From: Pseudomonadota bacterium
GTDB lineage: Bacteria; Verrucomicrobiota; Verrucomicrobiia; Limisphaerales; SXTU01
Direction of reading: 5' to 3'
NCBI GenBank assembly: GCA_009922615.1
Contig: RFVF01000008.1
Span: forward strand, 1 to 64,000
Length of the DNA: 64,000 bases
Part shown: piece by piece, positions 43,588 to 52,910 of the stretch
Layout of the letters: the number at the start of each line of letters is the position of its first letter
How positions within the stretch are numbered: the stretch's first letter is position 1
Translations under genes and position numbers: made by a program
The notes under the pieces: generated by a model
The model's input: the letters and a program-made list of their open reading frames with translations, nothing else
The model's database searches: none
What the model was told of the DNA's origin: nothing

Positions 43588-44580
43588 TCACTTCGCCGTT
43601 CCGTCGGCCTTCAATTCGAGCCGGATGGCTTTGCCATTCGCCCGCAGCAGCGCATCGAAGGTGCCTTCTCCCACACCAAAATTTTGTTCGAGCCTCACGA
43701 GAAAGGCGTTTTGGTCGCGCAGGGCCTTCTGCACCGGAGCGGGCGCCTCGCCGGGCGGAATCTGCGCGGTGACGAGTTCACCGTCGGCGCGAACGGTGAC
43801 GGAGTATTTCAGGTTGCCGCGCACGAAGATCGCTTCACAAAACGTCACGCCGTCCTCCTCGGACCTGAAGATGTGGATGAGCCGGTTGTTGCGCAGGCGC
43901 TCCTTGATGGTTTTGAGTGCCGCCGAAGGCACTTCTGCATAACTGACATCACCGGCCGTCAGCGTGCCGTCGTCGTCGAAAATCCCGAGGCGCGTGCGAC
44001 CACCGGCTTCCACAGTCACTTCGAAGGTGACCTCCTCACCATCATCCGCCCGTTCAATGCGGATAGCCGCAGCACCGTTGAGCCACTTCTGGACGCCGAC
44101 ACGCACGGCGGCGGGCAGTTCGGCCAGCAGCAATTGCCGCCCGATCAGCCAGCCATCCGGGGCGATGGTGAGCGAACTTTTCACGCCGCCCCGCGTGATT
44201 TCGGCGAAATAGGCCGGGTCGCCGTCGTCGTTCATCCAGTAAAGCTCGCCGAGTTGTGCGTCGGCGAGTTGCGTGCGCAGCGTCTGGTCCACGGGGGTGG
44301 GCAGCTCCTTCTCGAACACTTGCTTGGAAATCAACATTCCATCGGCGGCGAGCGTGAAGTTGCGCACCACGCCGTCGCGGCGGAACTCACCTTCAAACAC
44401 CGGCTGACCGTGCTCGGTGGCACGTTCGATGTCGTTGAGCCGACCGTCGCCGACGAGAGCGAGCACGGCCTGGCGCACCGCGGGCGGAAGCTGGGCGAGT
44501 CGTTTCCCCTTTCCGTCGGCGGCGTTTACCGTAACGGTGAACAGGCAAAGCAGCCCGAAGCGAAGCAAGTTTGCTTTCAT
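43588..44580 (-). CDS. Exported protein with four PepSY-like repeats
   Basis: 330 aa. The signal peptide (LLRFGLLCLFTVTVNAADG) is followed by four repeats of about 75 residues. Each starts LPxxVRxxVxxxL (LPPAVRQAVLALV, LPTPVDQTLRTQL, LPAAVRVGVQKWL, VPSAALKTIKERL), continues with a beta-meander containing an AxDGxLI turn, and is followed by a final half. The pattern resembles PepSY-like (BLIP-fold) domains. Probably periplasmic; ligand unknown. It ends 12 bp from the convergent DUF1501 gene and lies 15 bp behind the synthetase stop on the same strand. Confidence 0.7.
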   Translation of the reverse strand: MKANLLRFGLLCLFTVTVNAADGKGKRLAQLPPAVRQAVLALVGDGRLNDIERATEHGQPVFEGEFRRDGVVRNFTLAADGMLISKQVFEKELPTPVDQTLRTQLADAQLGELYWMNDDGDPAYFAEITRGGVKSSLTIAPDGWLIGRQLLLAELPAAVRVGVQKWLNGAAAIRIERADDGEEVTFEVTVEAGGRTRLGIFDDDGTLTAGDVSYAEVPSAALKTIKERLRNNRLIHIFRSEEDGVTFCEAIFVRGNLKYSVTVRADGELVTAQIPPGEAPAPVQKALRDQNAFLVRLEQNFGVGEGTFDALLRANGKAIRLELKADGTAK

Positions 44581-44595
44581 GGCACTGGCTGGAGG

Positions 44596-47500
44596 CTACC
44601 CCATCGGCGGACGCGCGGGAATACCTTCCCAACGCGTGCCTGCGGGCAAGGTCTCGCCCTTCATCAGGAGCGAGAGGCTGTTAAGCTTTGCGTCGGGCTC
44701 GATACGCGTGTCGTAGAGCACCAGCGAGAGAGCGCCGATGGTGCAGCGGTCGCCCACGTCCACCGTGGACATCTTCATCACGCGGTCCTCGAACAGATGC
44801 GTCTGAAGCGTGGCATCGGCGTTCACGCAGACGTCATCCCCGAGGCGAACGAGGTCGTGCTCGGTGATGTCCGTGGTCTCCAGATAGACGCGGCGGCCGA
44901 TGCGCGCGCCGAGAGCGCGGAAAACCCAGCAGATTAACGGCGTGCCCTGCAAGATGCCGACGAGCCAGTCGTTACTCAGGTGCTCGTGGACGGCGTTCAC
45001 CAGCTCGTTGCGCCAGACAAATGTGCTCCAGAGCGGACGCTCGCCGGGCCGGTAGCGGCCCACGACGGCCCACTTCAAGACGATGAGAAACGCGACCGCC
45101 AGCAGGCCGCACGCGCCGTAGAGCAGCGGGAAGGTCAGCAGTTGCTCCCACGGTTCCAGATAGTCTTGGAGCAACACCACGCCGGAGAAGAGCAGGCTGG
45201 TCAACACGACGAAGCCCGTCGCCGGCAAGAGCACGCGGATGAACTCGATAACCGCGCGCTGCGTGCGGAGGCGCTTGGTCGGCGTAAACGTGTTCTCGGC
45301 CGAGAACGCCGTGCTTTGCTGGCGGCTGGGCAGGAAAAGCACGGGGGAACCCAGCCAGGTCGCACCGGGGCGCGCGGCGTCCTCGGGCTTCGCCGGGGGC
45401 AACGAGAGGCAGCCGATGAGCGCGTTATCAGCGACGCCGCTGCCGGGCGGGAGCATCGCGCTGTTGCCCACAAAGGCGCGCTTGCCCACGCGGCAGTAGT
45501 CGAGCGTGATGAAGCCGCACTCCACCCGCGCCGCGCCGAGCGTGACGCTGTCGGCGAGGAAGCTTTCGTCGCCGATGTCGAGCAGGTCGGGCGAAACCGC
45601 GCCGGCGGTGGAGATTTCCGCCTGCTTGCCGAGCTTCGCGCCGAGCAGCTTGAACCACGGTTCCAAATACACCGACGCGTAGAGCGGCCCGAGAAAATCG
45701 AGACTCAGGTCCATGAGGTGGTCCACAAACCATTTTCGGACATAGAAGAAGCTGTGGATGGGGTAGCGGCCGGGCTGCACGCGGCCGAGCAACAGCCACT
45801 TGAACGCGGCGATTTCGAGACCGAGCAACACGACGTAGCTGAACGCCACGAGCGGCGCGAGGAACAGATAAGAATAGTAATCGTCCTCGTAGTTGAGATG
45901 GTTCATCAGCACGACGCCGGGCAGAATCGCCGCCAGAATGCAGGCGGGGAACAAGGCGACACCGACAGCGTGCAGGCAGGTAAAGCCAAAGCGACGGAGC
46001 GGAGAAGTTAGTGGGGCAGGCGTCCCGCCTGCCGTAGTCAACCGGGCGTCTCGCCCGGTTGAGCCAACTGCGGGCGGGACGCCCGCATGACCAGAGGCAG
46101 GCGGGACGCCTGCCCCACTAGGGCTGTCTCTCGCCACGCATTTCGCAGGCGAGCCGAGCCAGCGTTCGCCCGCCGGGATGGTTTGCCCCGCCGGCAGCAG
46201 CGAGAGGTCTTCGAGCGCCGCGCCATCGGCAAGCGCAGAGTTTTCCCGCATCACCGCGCGCGTGCCGAGGAAGCAGCCCTTGCCAATGCGAACCGTCCCG
46301 ATGATGAGCTGGCCGTCCTCGACGTGATAGCCGGCTGCCGTTGCATCCACACCGACGCTCGTGTCGTCACCAATGTCGAGCAGGTCGTAGCAGGCGAAGT
46401 TCGGGCTCGCGAGGTGAACATTCTGCCCAACGCGCGCACCCATCAGGCGAAAGTATAAATTCAGCAACGATGTGCCGGCGAGGTAATGCACCGGGATGGC
46501 CGACTGGATCGTGTTCACGAACCAGAAGCGCAGGTAGTAGCTGCCCCACAACGGATACGTGCCCGCGCGATAGCGCCCGATGACGAGCCATTTGATGAGG
46601 ATGGATGCCGTGAGCATTGCCGGGTAGAGCGCCACGAGGATGCCGAACGCGCCGACGATGGCTTCCCAGCGCTCGAACTCTTCCTCGAACATCCACGTGT
46701 AAGTGAGGTAGGGCGCGAGCCATTGCAGTGAGAAGAAGCCGAGGACGAAGTAGAGCCCGCCGAGCTGCCACAGGCCGCAGAGGAAGTGGCGGAGGTTTGG
46801 CGTTAGCGCGGGCGTCTCTGCGGCCGGAGCACCGGTTTCCAAACCGGCATCAGGCGCGACCCTCTTGCCTGTGGCCTCGTGCCGATTTGGCAATCGGCGC
46901 TCCAGCTTCGCGGCGAGCTTCTCCACCGTCGGTTGCTCATAAACGTCGAGCATCGAAACGCCGCGCAGGTCGGGGTCCTGCCGCAACTCGCTTACGAGCC
47001 GCGCCGCCAGCAGCGAATGCCCGCCCAGCTCGCGGAAGAAATCATCCGTCACCGACACGCGCTGCGGCGCGAAGAGCTGTTCCCACACGGCGGCCAGCTT
47101 GCGCTCCATTGGTGTGCGTGGGGGAACGTGGCTGGCGTCGGCCGCCTCGGCGGCACGCGGCTGCGGCGCGGGCAAGGCGCGACGGTCCACCTTGCCACTG
47201 GGCAGTATGGGCAAGGCCGCGATGTTTTCGATGAGCGCGGGCACCATGTAGCCGGGCAGGCGTTCGCGGAGCATTTCCTTGAGCGCTGACTCCGTGGCGG
47301 CTTGGCCCGCCCGCGACACGACGTAGGCGACGAGTTGCTGCACGCCGGGAACGTCTTCGCGCACCGCCACCACTGCGGCGGCAACGCCGGGGCAAGCGAG
47401 CAAGACCGATTCAATCTCCGCCAGCTCGACGCGGTAACCGCGCAGTTTGACCTGCGAATCCACACGACCGAGAAACTCGATCTCGCCGGCGGCGTTGAAC

Positions 47501-48756
47501 CGCGCCAGGTCGCCGGTGCGGTAGAGGCGCGGTGGTTCGGAGCCCAGCGGGTTGGCGATGAACTTTTCCTGCGTCAGCTCGGGCCGGCCCACGTAGCCGC
47601 GCGCCAGGCCGATGCCGCCGATGCACAACTCGCCTTCCTGACCGGTTGCCACCGCGCGTTGCTGTTCGTCAAGGATGGCGATCGCATAGTTCGGCACGGG
47701 TTTGCCGATGGTCACCGGCTGGCCGGGCGTGAGGTCGCCAAACGTCGCGATGACCGTGGCCTCGGTCGGGCCGTAAGTGTTCACCATGCGCCGGCCTGCG
47801 CGCGCCCAGCGATTGACGAGGTCGGCGGGGCAAGCCTCGCCGCCGACGATCAGCAGGCGCACCCCGGGCACATCGTCGGTCATCATGGCGAGCTGCGTCG
47901 GCACCGTGCTGAAGACCGTGACGCCAGCCTCGGTGAGCAGCCGCGAGAGCATCGGTCCCGCGTGAACCATTTCACGCGTGCCGGCCACGAGCGTCGCTCC
48001 CGCAAAGAACGCCAGCCACACTTCCTCGACCGACGCATCGAACGCGATGGAGAAGCCCTGATACACGCGGTCTTCGGGCCGGACGTTGAAGATGGCTCCC
48101 TCCGCACGCACCAGATGGCATGCGCTGCGGTGCTCGATCTGCACGCCCTTGGGCCGGCCCGTGGTGCCGGAAGTGTAGATGATGTAGGCCACGTCCTGAG
48201 GGGTCGCCCCGGTGTCGGAGCGGGCGAGTGGCGCGGTGGATTGGCGAGAAATGGCGGCGGCCTCGCGGTCGAGCTGAATCAACTTACAGGAACCAATGTG
48301 CGAAAGCTGCCCTCCCGGGCTCGATCCAACCGCTTCCCCGCGCTGGCTCCCACTCAATTTTTCAGCGAGCGCGGAGACCGTGATGAGCGCCGTCGCGCCC
48401 ACGTCGGCGAGGATGAATTGCACGCGGTCGGCGGGATAGTCTGGATCCAGCGGGACGTATGCCGCGCCCGCTTTCAACGCGGCGAGCAACGCAACGTAAA
48501 CGTCCATCGAACGGGGCAGAAACATCGCCACCGGACTCCCCCGTTGAACGCCGAGCGACCGCAACTGTCGCGCCAACTGGTTCGCTCGCTGCTCGACCTC
48601 GCCGTAAGTCATCCGCTCGTCCCCGCAAGCGAGCGCGATCCGGCCTTCCGCCGCCGCCGCGTTGCGCTCGAACAATTCGTGCAACAGCTCATGGCGGCAT
48701 AGCTCCGGGACTTTCGGATACTGTAGCGCAGGAGCCTGAATGGGCGGTGGCGGCAT
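44596..48756 (-). CDS. Pls/PosA-type non-ribosomal peptide synthetase
   Basis: About 1386 aa from ATG 48756; an in-frame GTG at 48834 is possible. The adenylation domain spans about 25-510: YIIYTSGTTGRPKGV, FDASVEEVW, NTYGPTEATVI, LYRTGDLARF, LPSGKVDRRAL. The carrier domain has Ser581 in LGGHSLLAARLV. The rest (about 620-1386) has six hydrophobic segments and three tandem soluble domains with hexapeptide-like turns (HLASPNFACYDLLDIGDDTSV; ISTAGAVSPDLLDIGDESFL; LETTDITEHDLVRLGDDVCV). This is the layout of epsilon-poly-L-lysine synthetase (Pls), which joins one amino acid repeatedly without a condensation or thioesterase domain. A REP element is translated in frame at about 879-916. Substrate not predictable here. 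Confidence 0.88.
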   Translation of the reverse strand: MPPPPIQAPALQYPKVPELCRHELLHELFERNAAAAEGRIALACGDERMTYGEVEQRANQLARQLRSLGVQRGSPVAMFLPRSMDVYVALLAALKAGAAYVPLDPDYPADRVQFILADVGATALITVSALAEKLSGSQRGEAVGSSPGGQLSHIGSCKLIQLDREAAAISRQSTAPLARSDTGATPQDVAYIIYTSGTTGRPKGVQIEHRSACHLVRAEGAIFNVRPEDRVYQGFSIAFDASVEEVWLAFFAGATLVAGTREMVHAGPMLSRLLTEAGVTVFSTVPTQLAMMTDDVPGVRLLIVGGEACPADLVNRWARAGRRMVNTYGPTEATVIATFGDLTPGQPVTIGKPVPNYAIAILDEQQRAVATGQEGELCIGGIGLARGYVGRPELTQEKFIANPLGSEPPRLYRTGDLARFNAAGEIEFLGRVDSQVKLRGYRVELAEIESVLLACPGVAAAVVAVREDVPGVQQLVAYVVSRAGQAATESALKEMLRERLPGYMVPALIENIAALPILPSGKVDRRALPAPQPRAAEAADASHVPPRTPMERKLAAVWEQLFAPQRVSVTDDFFRELGGHSLLAARLVSELRQDPDLRGVSMLDVYEQPTVEKLAAKLERRLPNRHEATGKRVAPDAGLETGAPAAETPALTPNLRHFLCGLWQLGGLYFVLGFFSLQWLAPYLTYTWMFEEEFERWEAIVGAFGILVALYPAMLTASILIKWLVIGRYRAGTYPLWGSYYLRFWFVNTIQSAIPVHYLAGTSLLNLYFRLMGARVGQNVHLASPNFACYDLLDIGDDTSVGVDATAAGYHVEDGQLIIGTVRIGKGCFLGTRAVMRENSALADGAALEDLSLLPAGQTIPAGERWLGSPAKCVARDSPSGAGVPPASGHAGVPPAVGSTGRDARLTTAGGTPAPLTSPLRRFGFTCLHAVGVALFPACILAAILPGVVLMNHLNYEDDYYSYLFLAPLVAFSYVVLLGLEIAAFKWLLLGRVQPGRYPIHSFFYVRKWFVDHLMDLSLDFLGPLYASVYLEPWFKLLGAKLGKQAEISTAGAVSPDLLDIGDESFLADSVTLGAARVECGFITLDYCRVGKRAFVGNSAMLPPGSGVADNALIGCLSLPPAKPEDAARPGATWLGSPVLFLPSRQQSTAFSAENTFTPTKRLRTQRAVIEFIRVLLPATGFVVLTSLLFSGVVLLQDYLEPWEQLLTFPLLYGACGLLAVAFLIVLKWAVVGRYRPGERPLWSTFVWRNELVNAVHEHLSNDWLVGILQGTPLICWVFRALGARIGRRVYLETTDITEHDLVRLGDDVCVNADATLQTHLFEDRVMKMSTVDVGDRCTIGALSLVLYDTRIEPDAKLNSLSLLMKGETLPAGTRWEGIPARPPMG
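46009..46120. repeat. REP-like nested palindromes inside the synthetase gene
   Basis: 25-bp perfect inverted ends (46009-46033 and 46096-46120, core GGGGCAGGCGTCCCGCCTGC). Between them are two further palindromes (around 46040-46062 CCGGGCGTCTCGCCCGG and 46069-46087 TGCGGGCGGGACGCCCGCA). Translated on the minus strand as a Gly/Ala/Pro-rich insert including GAGVPPA and TGRDARLTTAGGTPAP. Confidence 0.88.
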
Positions 48757-48874
48757 CGTGGTCTGACTGGCGTGATTCTCCCCGCACGAGACGCGCCGTG
48801 TCACGCCTTGGTTTCGCACCAGCAGTTTTCTCACCGCCAGTGCTCAACGCCGCAGCCCGAAGGGCACGACCACC

Positions 48875-49927
48875 TCACCCCAGCTTCTGTCGCAGCGCCT
48901 CGGCGATCTGGATGAAGGGCTTGCCCTGCGGGTCCGCCGGGTGCGAGACGGACACGGGCGTGCCCTTGTCGCCGCCTTCGCGAATTTCCACGAAGATCGG
49001 GACTTCGCCGAGGAAAGGAATTTCCTGCCGCTCCGCTTCCGTGCGGCCGCCACCGTGGCCAAAGATTTCGACCCGCTGCCCCCCGGGTGCCATGAAATAA
49101 CTCATGTTCTCGATGATGCCTAGGAGCGGCACGTTCACTTTCTCGAACATCGCGATGCCCTTGCGCACGACGCCGAGCGAGGCTTCCTGCGGCGTGGTGA
49201 CGATGACCCCGCCATCCAGCGGCACAGTCTGGCAAAGCGAAAGCTGGGCATCGCCGGTGCCGGGCGGGAGGTCCACGAGCAAGTAATCGAGCTGGCCCCA
49301 CTCGACCTGTGTGATGAACTGCTGGATGGTCTTTTGGATCATCGGGCCGCGCCAGATGACGGGCTGGTCGTCGGTGAGCAGGAAACCCATGCTCATCAAT
49401 TTCACCCCGTGGTTGCTGGGCGGAATAAGCTTCTCGTCATCGCTGACGACGGGGCGTTGGTGAATGCCCATCATCAGCGGAATGCTCGGGCCGTAGATGT
49501 CGCAATCGAGCAGGCCCACGCGTGCACCGAGGTGCGTGAGCGCGCAGGCGAGGTTCACCGAGCAGGTGGACTTGCCCACGCCGCCCTTGCCGCTGGCGAT
49601 CGCGACGATGCGTTTGATGCCGGGAACTTTGTTCTGGTTTTGGAACGCGCCACCGGCGGCCGGAGCCGCGCCTGGCGCGGGACCGGCGGGCTGCTTCATC
49701 TCGACGAAGACGTGGGTGACGCCGGGCTGGCCGCGCAGCACGTTCTCGCACTCGGCCTTGATGATTTTAGCGGCGTCGGGATTGGGCGAGGTGAGTTCGA
49801 GGCGGACGTTGACGGCACCGTTGTTCACGGCGACGTGCTTGACGAGGCCGAATGAGATGATGTCGCGCGAGTAGCCGGGATATTTCACGGCCTTCAGCGC
49901 GTCGAGGATGGCTTCTTGAGTCAGCAT
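48875..49927 (-). CDS. apbC: Mrp/NBP35-family ATP-binding protein (ApbC-like)
   Basis: 350 aa. Iron-sulfur cluster carrier ATPase family. An N-terminal DUF59/MIP18-like domain (about 1-80: EAILDALKAVKYPGYSRDII) is followed by the deviant Walker A SGKGGVGKST at about 112-121, the switch GLLDCDIYGPSIP and the Mrp signature VDLPPGTGDAQLSL. The region after ENMSYF reads MAPGGQRVEIFG, so the CxxC pair that holds the cluster in classic ApbC is missing. The ATG at 49927 gives the normal N-terminus. It is transcribed toward the synthetase gene. Confidence 0.92.
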   Translation of the reverse strand: MLTQEAILDALKAVKYPGYSRDIISFGLVKHVAVNNGAVNVRLELTSPNPDAAKIIKAECENVLRGQPGVTHVFVEMKQPAGPAPGAAPAAGGAFQNQNKVPGIKRIVAIASGKGGVGKSTCSVNLACALTHLGARVGLLDCDIYGPSIPLMMGIHQRPVVSDDEKLIPPSNHGVKLMSMGFLLTDDQPVIWRGPMIQKTIQQFITQVEWGQLDYLLVDLPPGTGDAQLSLCQTVPLDGGVIVTTPQEASLGVVRKGIAMFEKVNVPLLGIIENMSYFMAPGGQRVEIFGHGGGRTEAERQEIPFLGEVPIFVEIREGGDKGTPVSVSHPADPQGKPFIQIAEALRQKLG

Positions 49928-50058
49928 GATTTTTGCAGTTTCCGAAATCGGTGCGGGAATGTCGGCGGAACCGGCGGGTTTGGCAAATGCGCAGTTTGCC
50001 GCCGGTGAAGCGAGCGGCGCTTGAAGCGCTTGCCTCCCGGTGTAAGCTCGTGAATGCA

Positions 50059-51442
50059 ATGAACTCCGCCTGCACACCGCAGCTCAATCTCGGCCTCACG
50101 CGCCGTCGCCTGTTGCAAGTTGGTGGCCTGGGCATGTTCGGCCTGTCGCTGCCCAAGCTGTTCGCCGCCGAGGCGAAGGCCGCGAAGAACCCGCCCGCCC
50201 GCGCGAAATCCGTCGTCTTCCTCTTCCAATGGGGCGGGCCGAGCCATCTCGAAACCTTCGACATGAAGCCCGATGCGCCCGAGGGCATCCGCGGGTTGCA
50301 CAAGCCGATGGCGTCGAGCGCCGATGGCATCCAAGTCAACTCACTCCTCCCGCGCACGGCGAAGGTCATGGACAAGGTCGTCCATGCACCACACGATGAA
50401 GAACCACAACTCGGCGGGCTACTACGCGCTCTCTGGACACGCGCCAGCCACGGACGACCAGCGGCTGAAGGATTCCATCGACCTTTTCCCCGCCTACGGT
50501 TCCGTCGTGGATCGGCTGGCTCCGCTCAAGGGCGGCGATCTGCCGACCTTCGCCGCGTTTCCTTACGCGATCTCGGATGGCTCGCTGGTGCCTGCACAGC
50601 ACGCAAGTTTTCTCGGCAAGGTCCACGATCCGCTGCTGGTCACCCGCGATCCGAGCGAGCCGGGCTTTGGCCTGCCGGAACTCAGCCTGCCGGCGAATTT
50701 GTCGTTCGACCGCATCGCGGCACGGCGCGAATTGCAGAAGGTGGTCGATGCGCAAACCCGTTTGCTGGATCACTCGGCCGCCGCGCGCGGGCTGGACGCT
50801 TATTACGAGAAAGCCCTCGCGATGCTGCATTCCACGAAGCTGCGCGAGGCGTTCAACCTCGAGGCCGAGCCAGCGCCGCTGCGCGACGCCTATGGCCGCA
50901 CGCCCTACGGCCAGAGCTGCCTGCTGGCGCGCCGGCTCGTCGAGTCCGGCGTGAAATTTGTGCAGGTGTATTTCTCCGACAACATCGGCGGGCAAAGCAC
51001 CGAATCCGGCGGCTGGGACACGCACGGTTTCAACAATACGCGGATGTTCCCCATCATCGAGAAGCGCCACCTGCCCATCACCGACCAGACGCTGCCAACC
51101 TTCCTCAATGACCTCGACTCGCGCGGTCTGCTGGAGACCACGCTCGTCGTGTGGGTCGGCGAGTTCGGTCGCACGCCGCGCATCAACGCGAACATCAGCC
51201 GCGACCACTGGCCGCAGTGTTACACGGCGTTGCTCGCCGGGGCGGGCGTGAAGAAAGGGTTTGTTTACGGATCTTCCGACAAGCACGGCGAATATCCCGC
51301 CGACAAGCTCGTGAAGCCCGACGACCTCGCCGCGACGATTTACCACCTGCTGGGGATTGATCCGCACACCGAGGTCCGCGACACGCTCAACCGCCCGGTG
51401 CCCATCAGCTACGGGAAGGCGATCACGGATGTGATGGTGTGA
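50059..51442 (+). pseudogene. DUF1501 gene with an internal frameshift
   Basis: The 5' part (from ATG 50059) has a twin-arginine-like signal (TRRRLLQVGGLGMFGLSLP) and SVVFLFQWGGPSHLETFDMKP, and reads to LPRTAKVMDKV. It then leaves frame near 50380. The next frame picks up at SMHHTMKNHNSAGYYALSG and runs to a normal C-terminus (VWVGEFGRTPRINANISRDHWP, VYGSSDKHGEYP). Family members have a few residues (like CIVR) at the junction, so about 8-11 bp appear lost. Everything else is intact, which suggests a recent mutation or a sequencing error. Its gap to apbC (about 130 bp, divergent) has a weak palindrome near 49981-50000. Confidence 0.8.
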
Positions 51443-51446
51443 GCAG

Positions 51447-51911
51447 CTACTGCAACCGGACGCTGACCGTGGCTTTGTCGTAAACCAAGGTCCGGCCGGA
51501 AGGCGGCTGCGGGGGCTTAGGTGTGCCAAACGAAGCCATGATCTCGTGCAAGGTGGAAGGGGTCCAACTCGCGTTGATGGTCCATTTCTTCAGCACGCGA
51601 TTGTAGAGGTCGAGTTGCGCTTGGTAATCGCCCGGGGTCGCAGGGGCGTAGGCGTTCACCGGTTGAACTGGGATGAACCGCCGCTCAACAGCAACCGTGA
51701 GTTCCGCGCCAGGGGGTGGTAGGGGCGCAGCGGCTGCCGATGGATCTGCGAGCGCCGATGCCACCGGTGCGTCCGCCACCTCTTGGCCCTCCGGGCCGCC
51801 TGCCCCGCTAGAGGAGGTGGCGCGCGACTTGCGCTTGCACCCCGGTGCCACGAGCAGGACACCGGCGATAACCATCCACCCCAAACGCTGCCAACACCGG
51901 AATCGCTTCAT
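51447..51911 (-). CDS. Hypothetical lipoprotein downstream of a pseudopilin
   Basis: 154 aa. Lipoprotein signal with lipobox VAPGC (Cys25), then a Ser/Ala/Gly/Pro-rich linker (about 28-70) and a short domain (about 71-154) with [20 protein letters not shown] and [18 protein letters not shown]. Not recognised. The ATG overlaps the pseudopilin stop (ATGA), so both are translated together. It may anchor or assist the pilin-like protein (inference). Confidence 0.7.
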   Translation of the reverse strand: MKRFRCWQRLGWMVIAGVLLVAPGCKRKSRATSSSGAGGPEGQEVADAPVASALADPSAAAAPLPPPGAELTVAVERRFIPVQPVNAYAPATPGDYQAQLDLYNRVLKKWTINASWTPSTLHEIMASFGTPKPPQPPSGRTLVYDKATVSVRLQ

Positions 51912-52786
51912 GGTGCCAGAGCTTGGATGATGTTGGGGTTGAGGATGTCCGTATAGAGGGTGGCCTCTGAGTGGAAATCACCGTAAATCACCGTCGCCTT
52001 CTTACCATGCCGCAGTGAGAGAACGTTGCCCGTATTGGCGAAGCGCCCGTCATCAATGAAGGAAGGGGTGCTGGCGGTCCAGACCGCTGGCGCATATTCT
52101 TTGGCTCCATCAGCCGGGCCGCCGCGCTCTTCGATCCAAGCCCACTTGTCCGACGGACGCATGACCATGGCAGTCCTAAATTTTTGCACCGTGGTCCGGC
52201 CTGAATTGATGTCGGTTGCCATGCCTTGGTTCGGGTTTCCTCCGACCCCGTTGAAAGTGTAGGAGAAAGGGTAATTCGGTAGCCCCGCGCTAGGTGAACC
52301 TCTGTAGATGTTGCCTGCGTTGGGGTCGGTCAATCCGCTGCCCTTCCATCTGTCGTTCCAATTCTTGTCCACGGCACAACGCAGCATGGTTTTGCCGTCA
52401 GTGTAGAGCGTGTTATCCAAGGCCTGAAGGTATTTGGCAATGGCACTGCCCGCTAGGTTTCCCGGCGTAGCACCAATACTGTTTCCAGCACCAGGGCGTG
52501 GCCCAAACTGATACCAAATAGCATCCTCGGGATGAGTGCCATTGGCTCCCTGAGAAGGCGCGGAAAAAAACACATCGTCGAAGTCCTGCGTGTAGAGTGA
52601 TGTCGCGAGGCCCAGTTGCTTGGTGTTACTCAGGCAGGTGGCCTGTCCCGCCTTCGCCTTGGCCTTCGCCAGCGCGGGCAGCAGCATCCCCGCCAGAATC
52701 GCGATGATGGCGATAACGACGAGCAGTTCGATAAGGGTGAAGCCCGCTCCGTCGGCGCGGGGCGGCATGCTGGTCTGCTTCTTCAC
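51908..52786 (-). CDS. Type II secretion/type IV pilin-like protein (pseudopilin)
   Basis: 292 aa. Prepilin leader ending in Gly, then [28 protein letters not shown] split as the class III signal helix, with cleavage after DGAG and Glu5 retained. The C-terminal domain has the common verrucomicrobial signatures [18 protein letters not shown] and FHGDxH-like [19 protein letters not shown]. Such proteins are very abundant in this phylum. A GTG at 52786 and an ATG at 52768 are both possible starts. No assembly ATPase or prepilin peptidase is in the window. Confidence 0.9.
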   Translation of the reverse strand: MKKQTSMPPRADGAGFTLIELLVVIAIIAILAGMLLPALAKAKAKAGQATCLSNTKQLGLATSLYTQDFDDVFFSAPSQGANGTHPEDAIWYQFGPRPGAGNSIGATPGNLAGSAIAKYLQALDNTLYTDGKTMLRCAVDKNWNDRWKGSGLTDPNAGNIYRGSPSAGLPNYPFSYTFNGVGGNPNQGMATDINSGRTTVQKFRTAMVMRPSDKWAWIEERGGPADGAKEYAPAVWTASTPSFIDDGRFANTGNVLSLRHGKKATVIYGDFHSEATLYTDILNPNIIQALAP

Positions 52787-52910
52787 GGCTGGTGTTTGGG
52801 TTGATCTTTAGCCGCACGCGCGGCTCGGTTAAGGGCTGCTGGCTATTTACAATACGAAGCCGAGTCAGTAAAGAGTTTCTTCCGACACCGCTCTACTTCG
52901 GCCTGCCCGG

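Noticed and set aside
49972-50003. Palindrome with GGCAAA/TTTGCC between apbC and the DUF1501 gene as a terminator
   Set aside because: The genes are divergent here, so no transcript should end, and there is no T-run.
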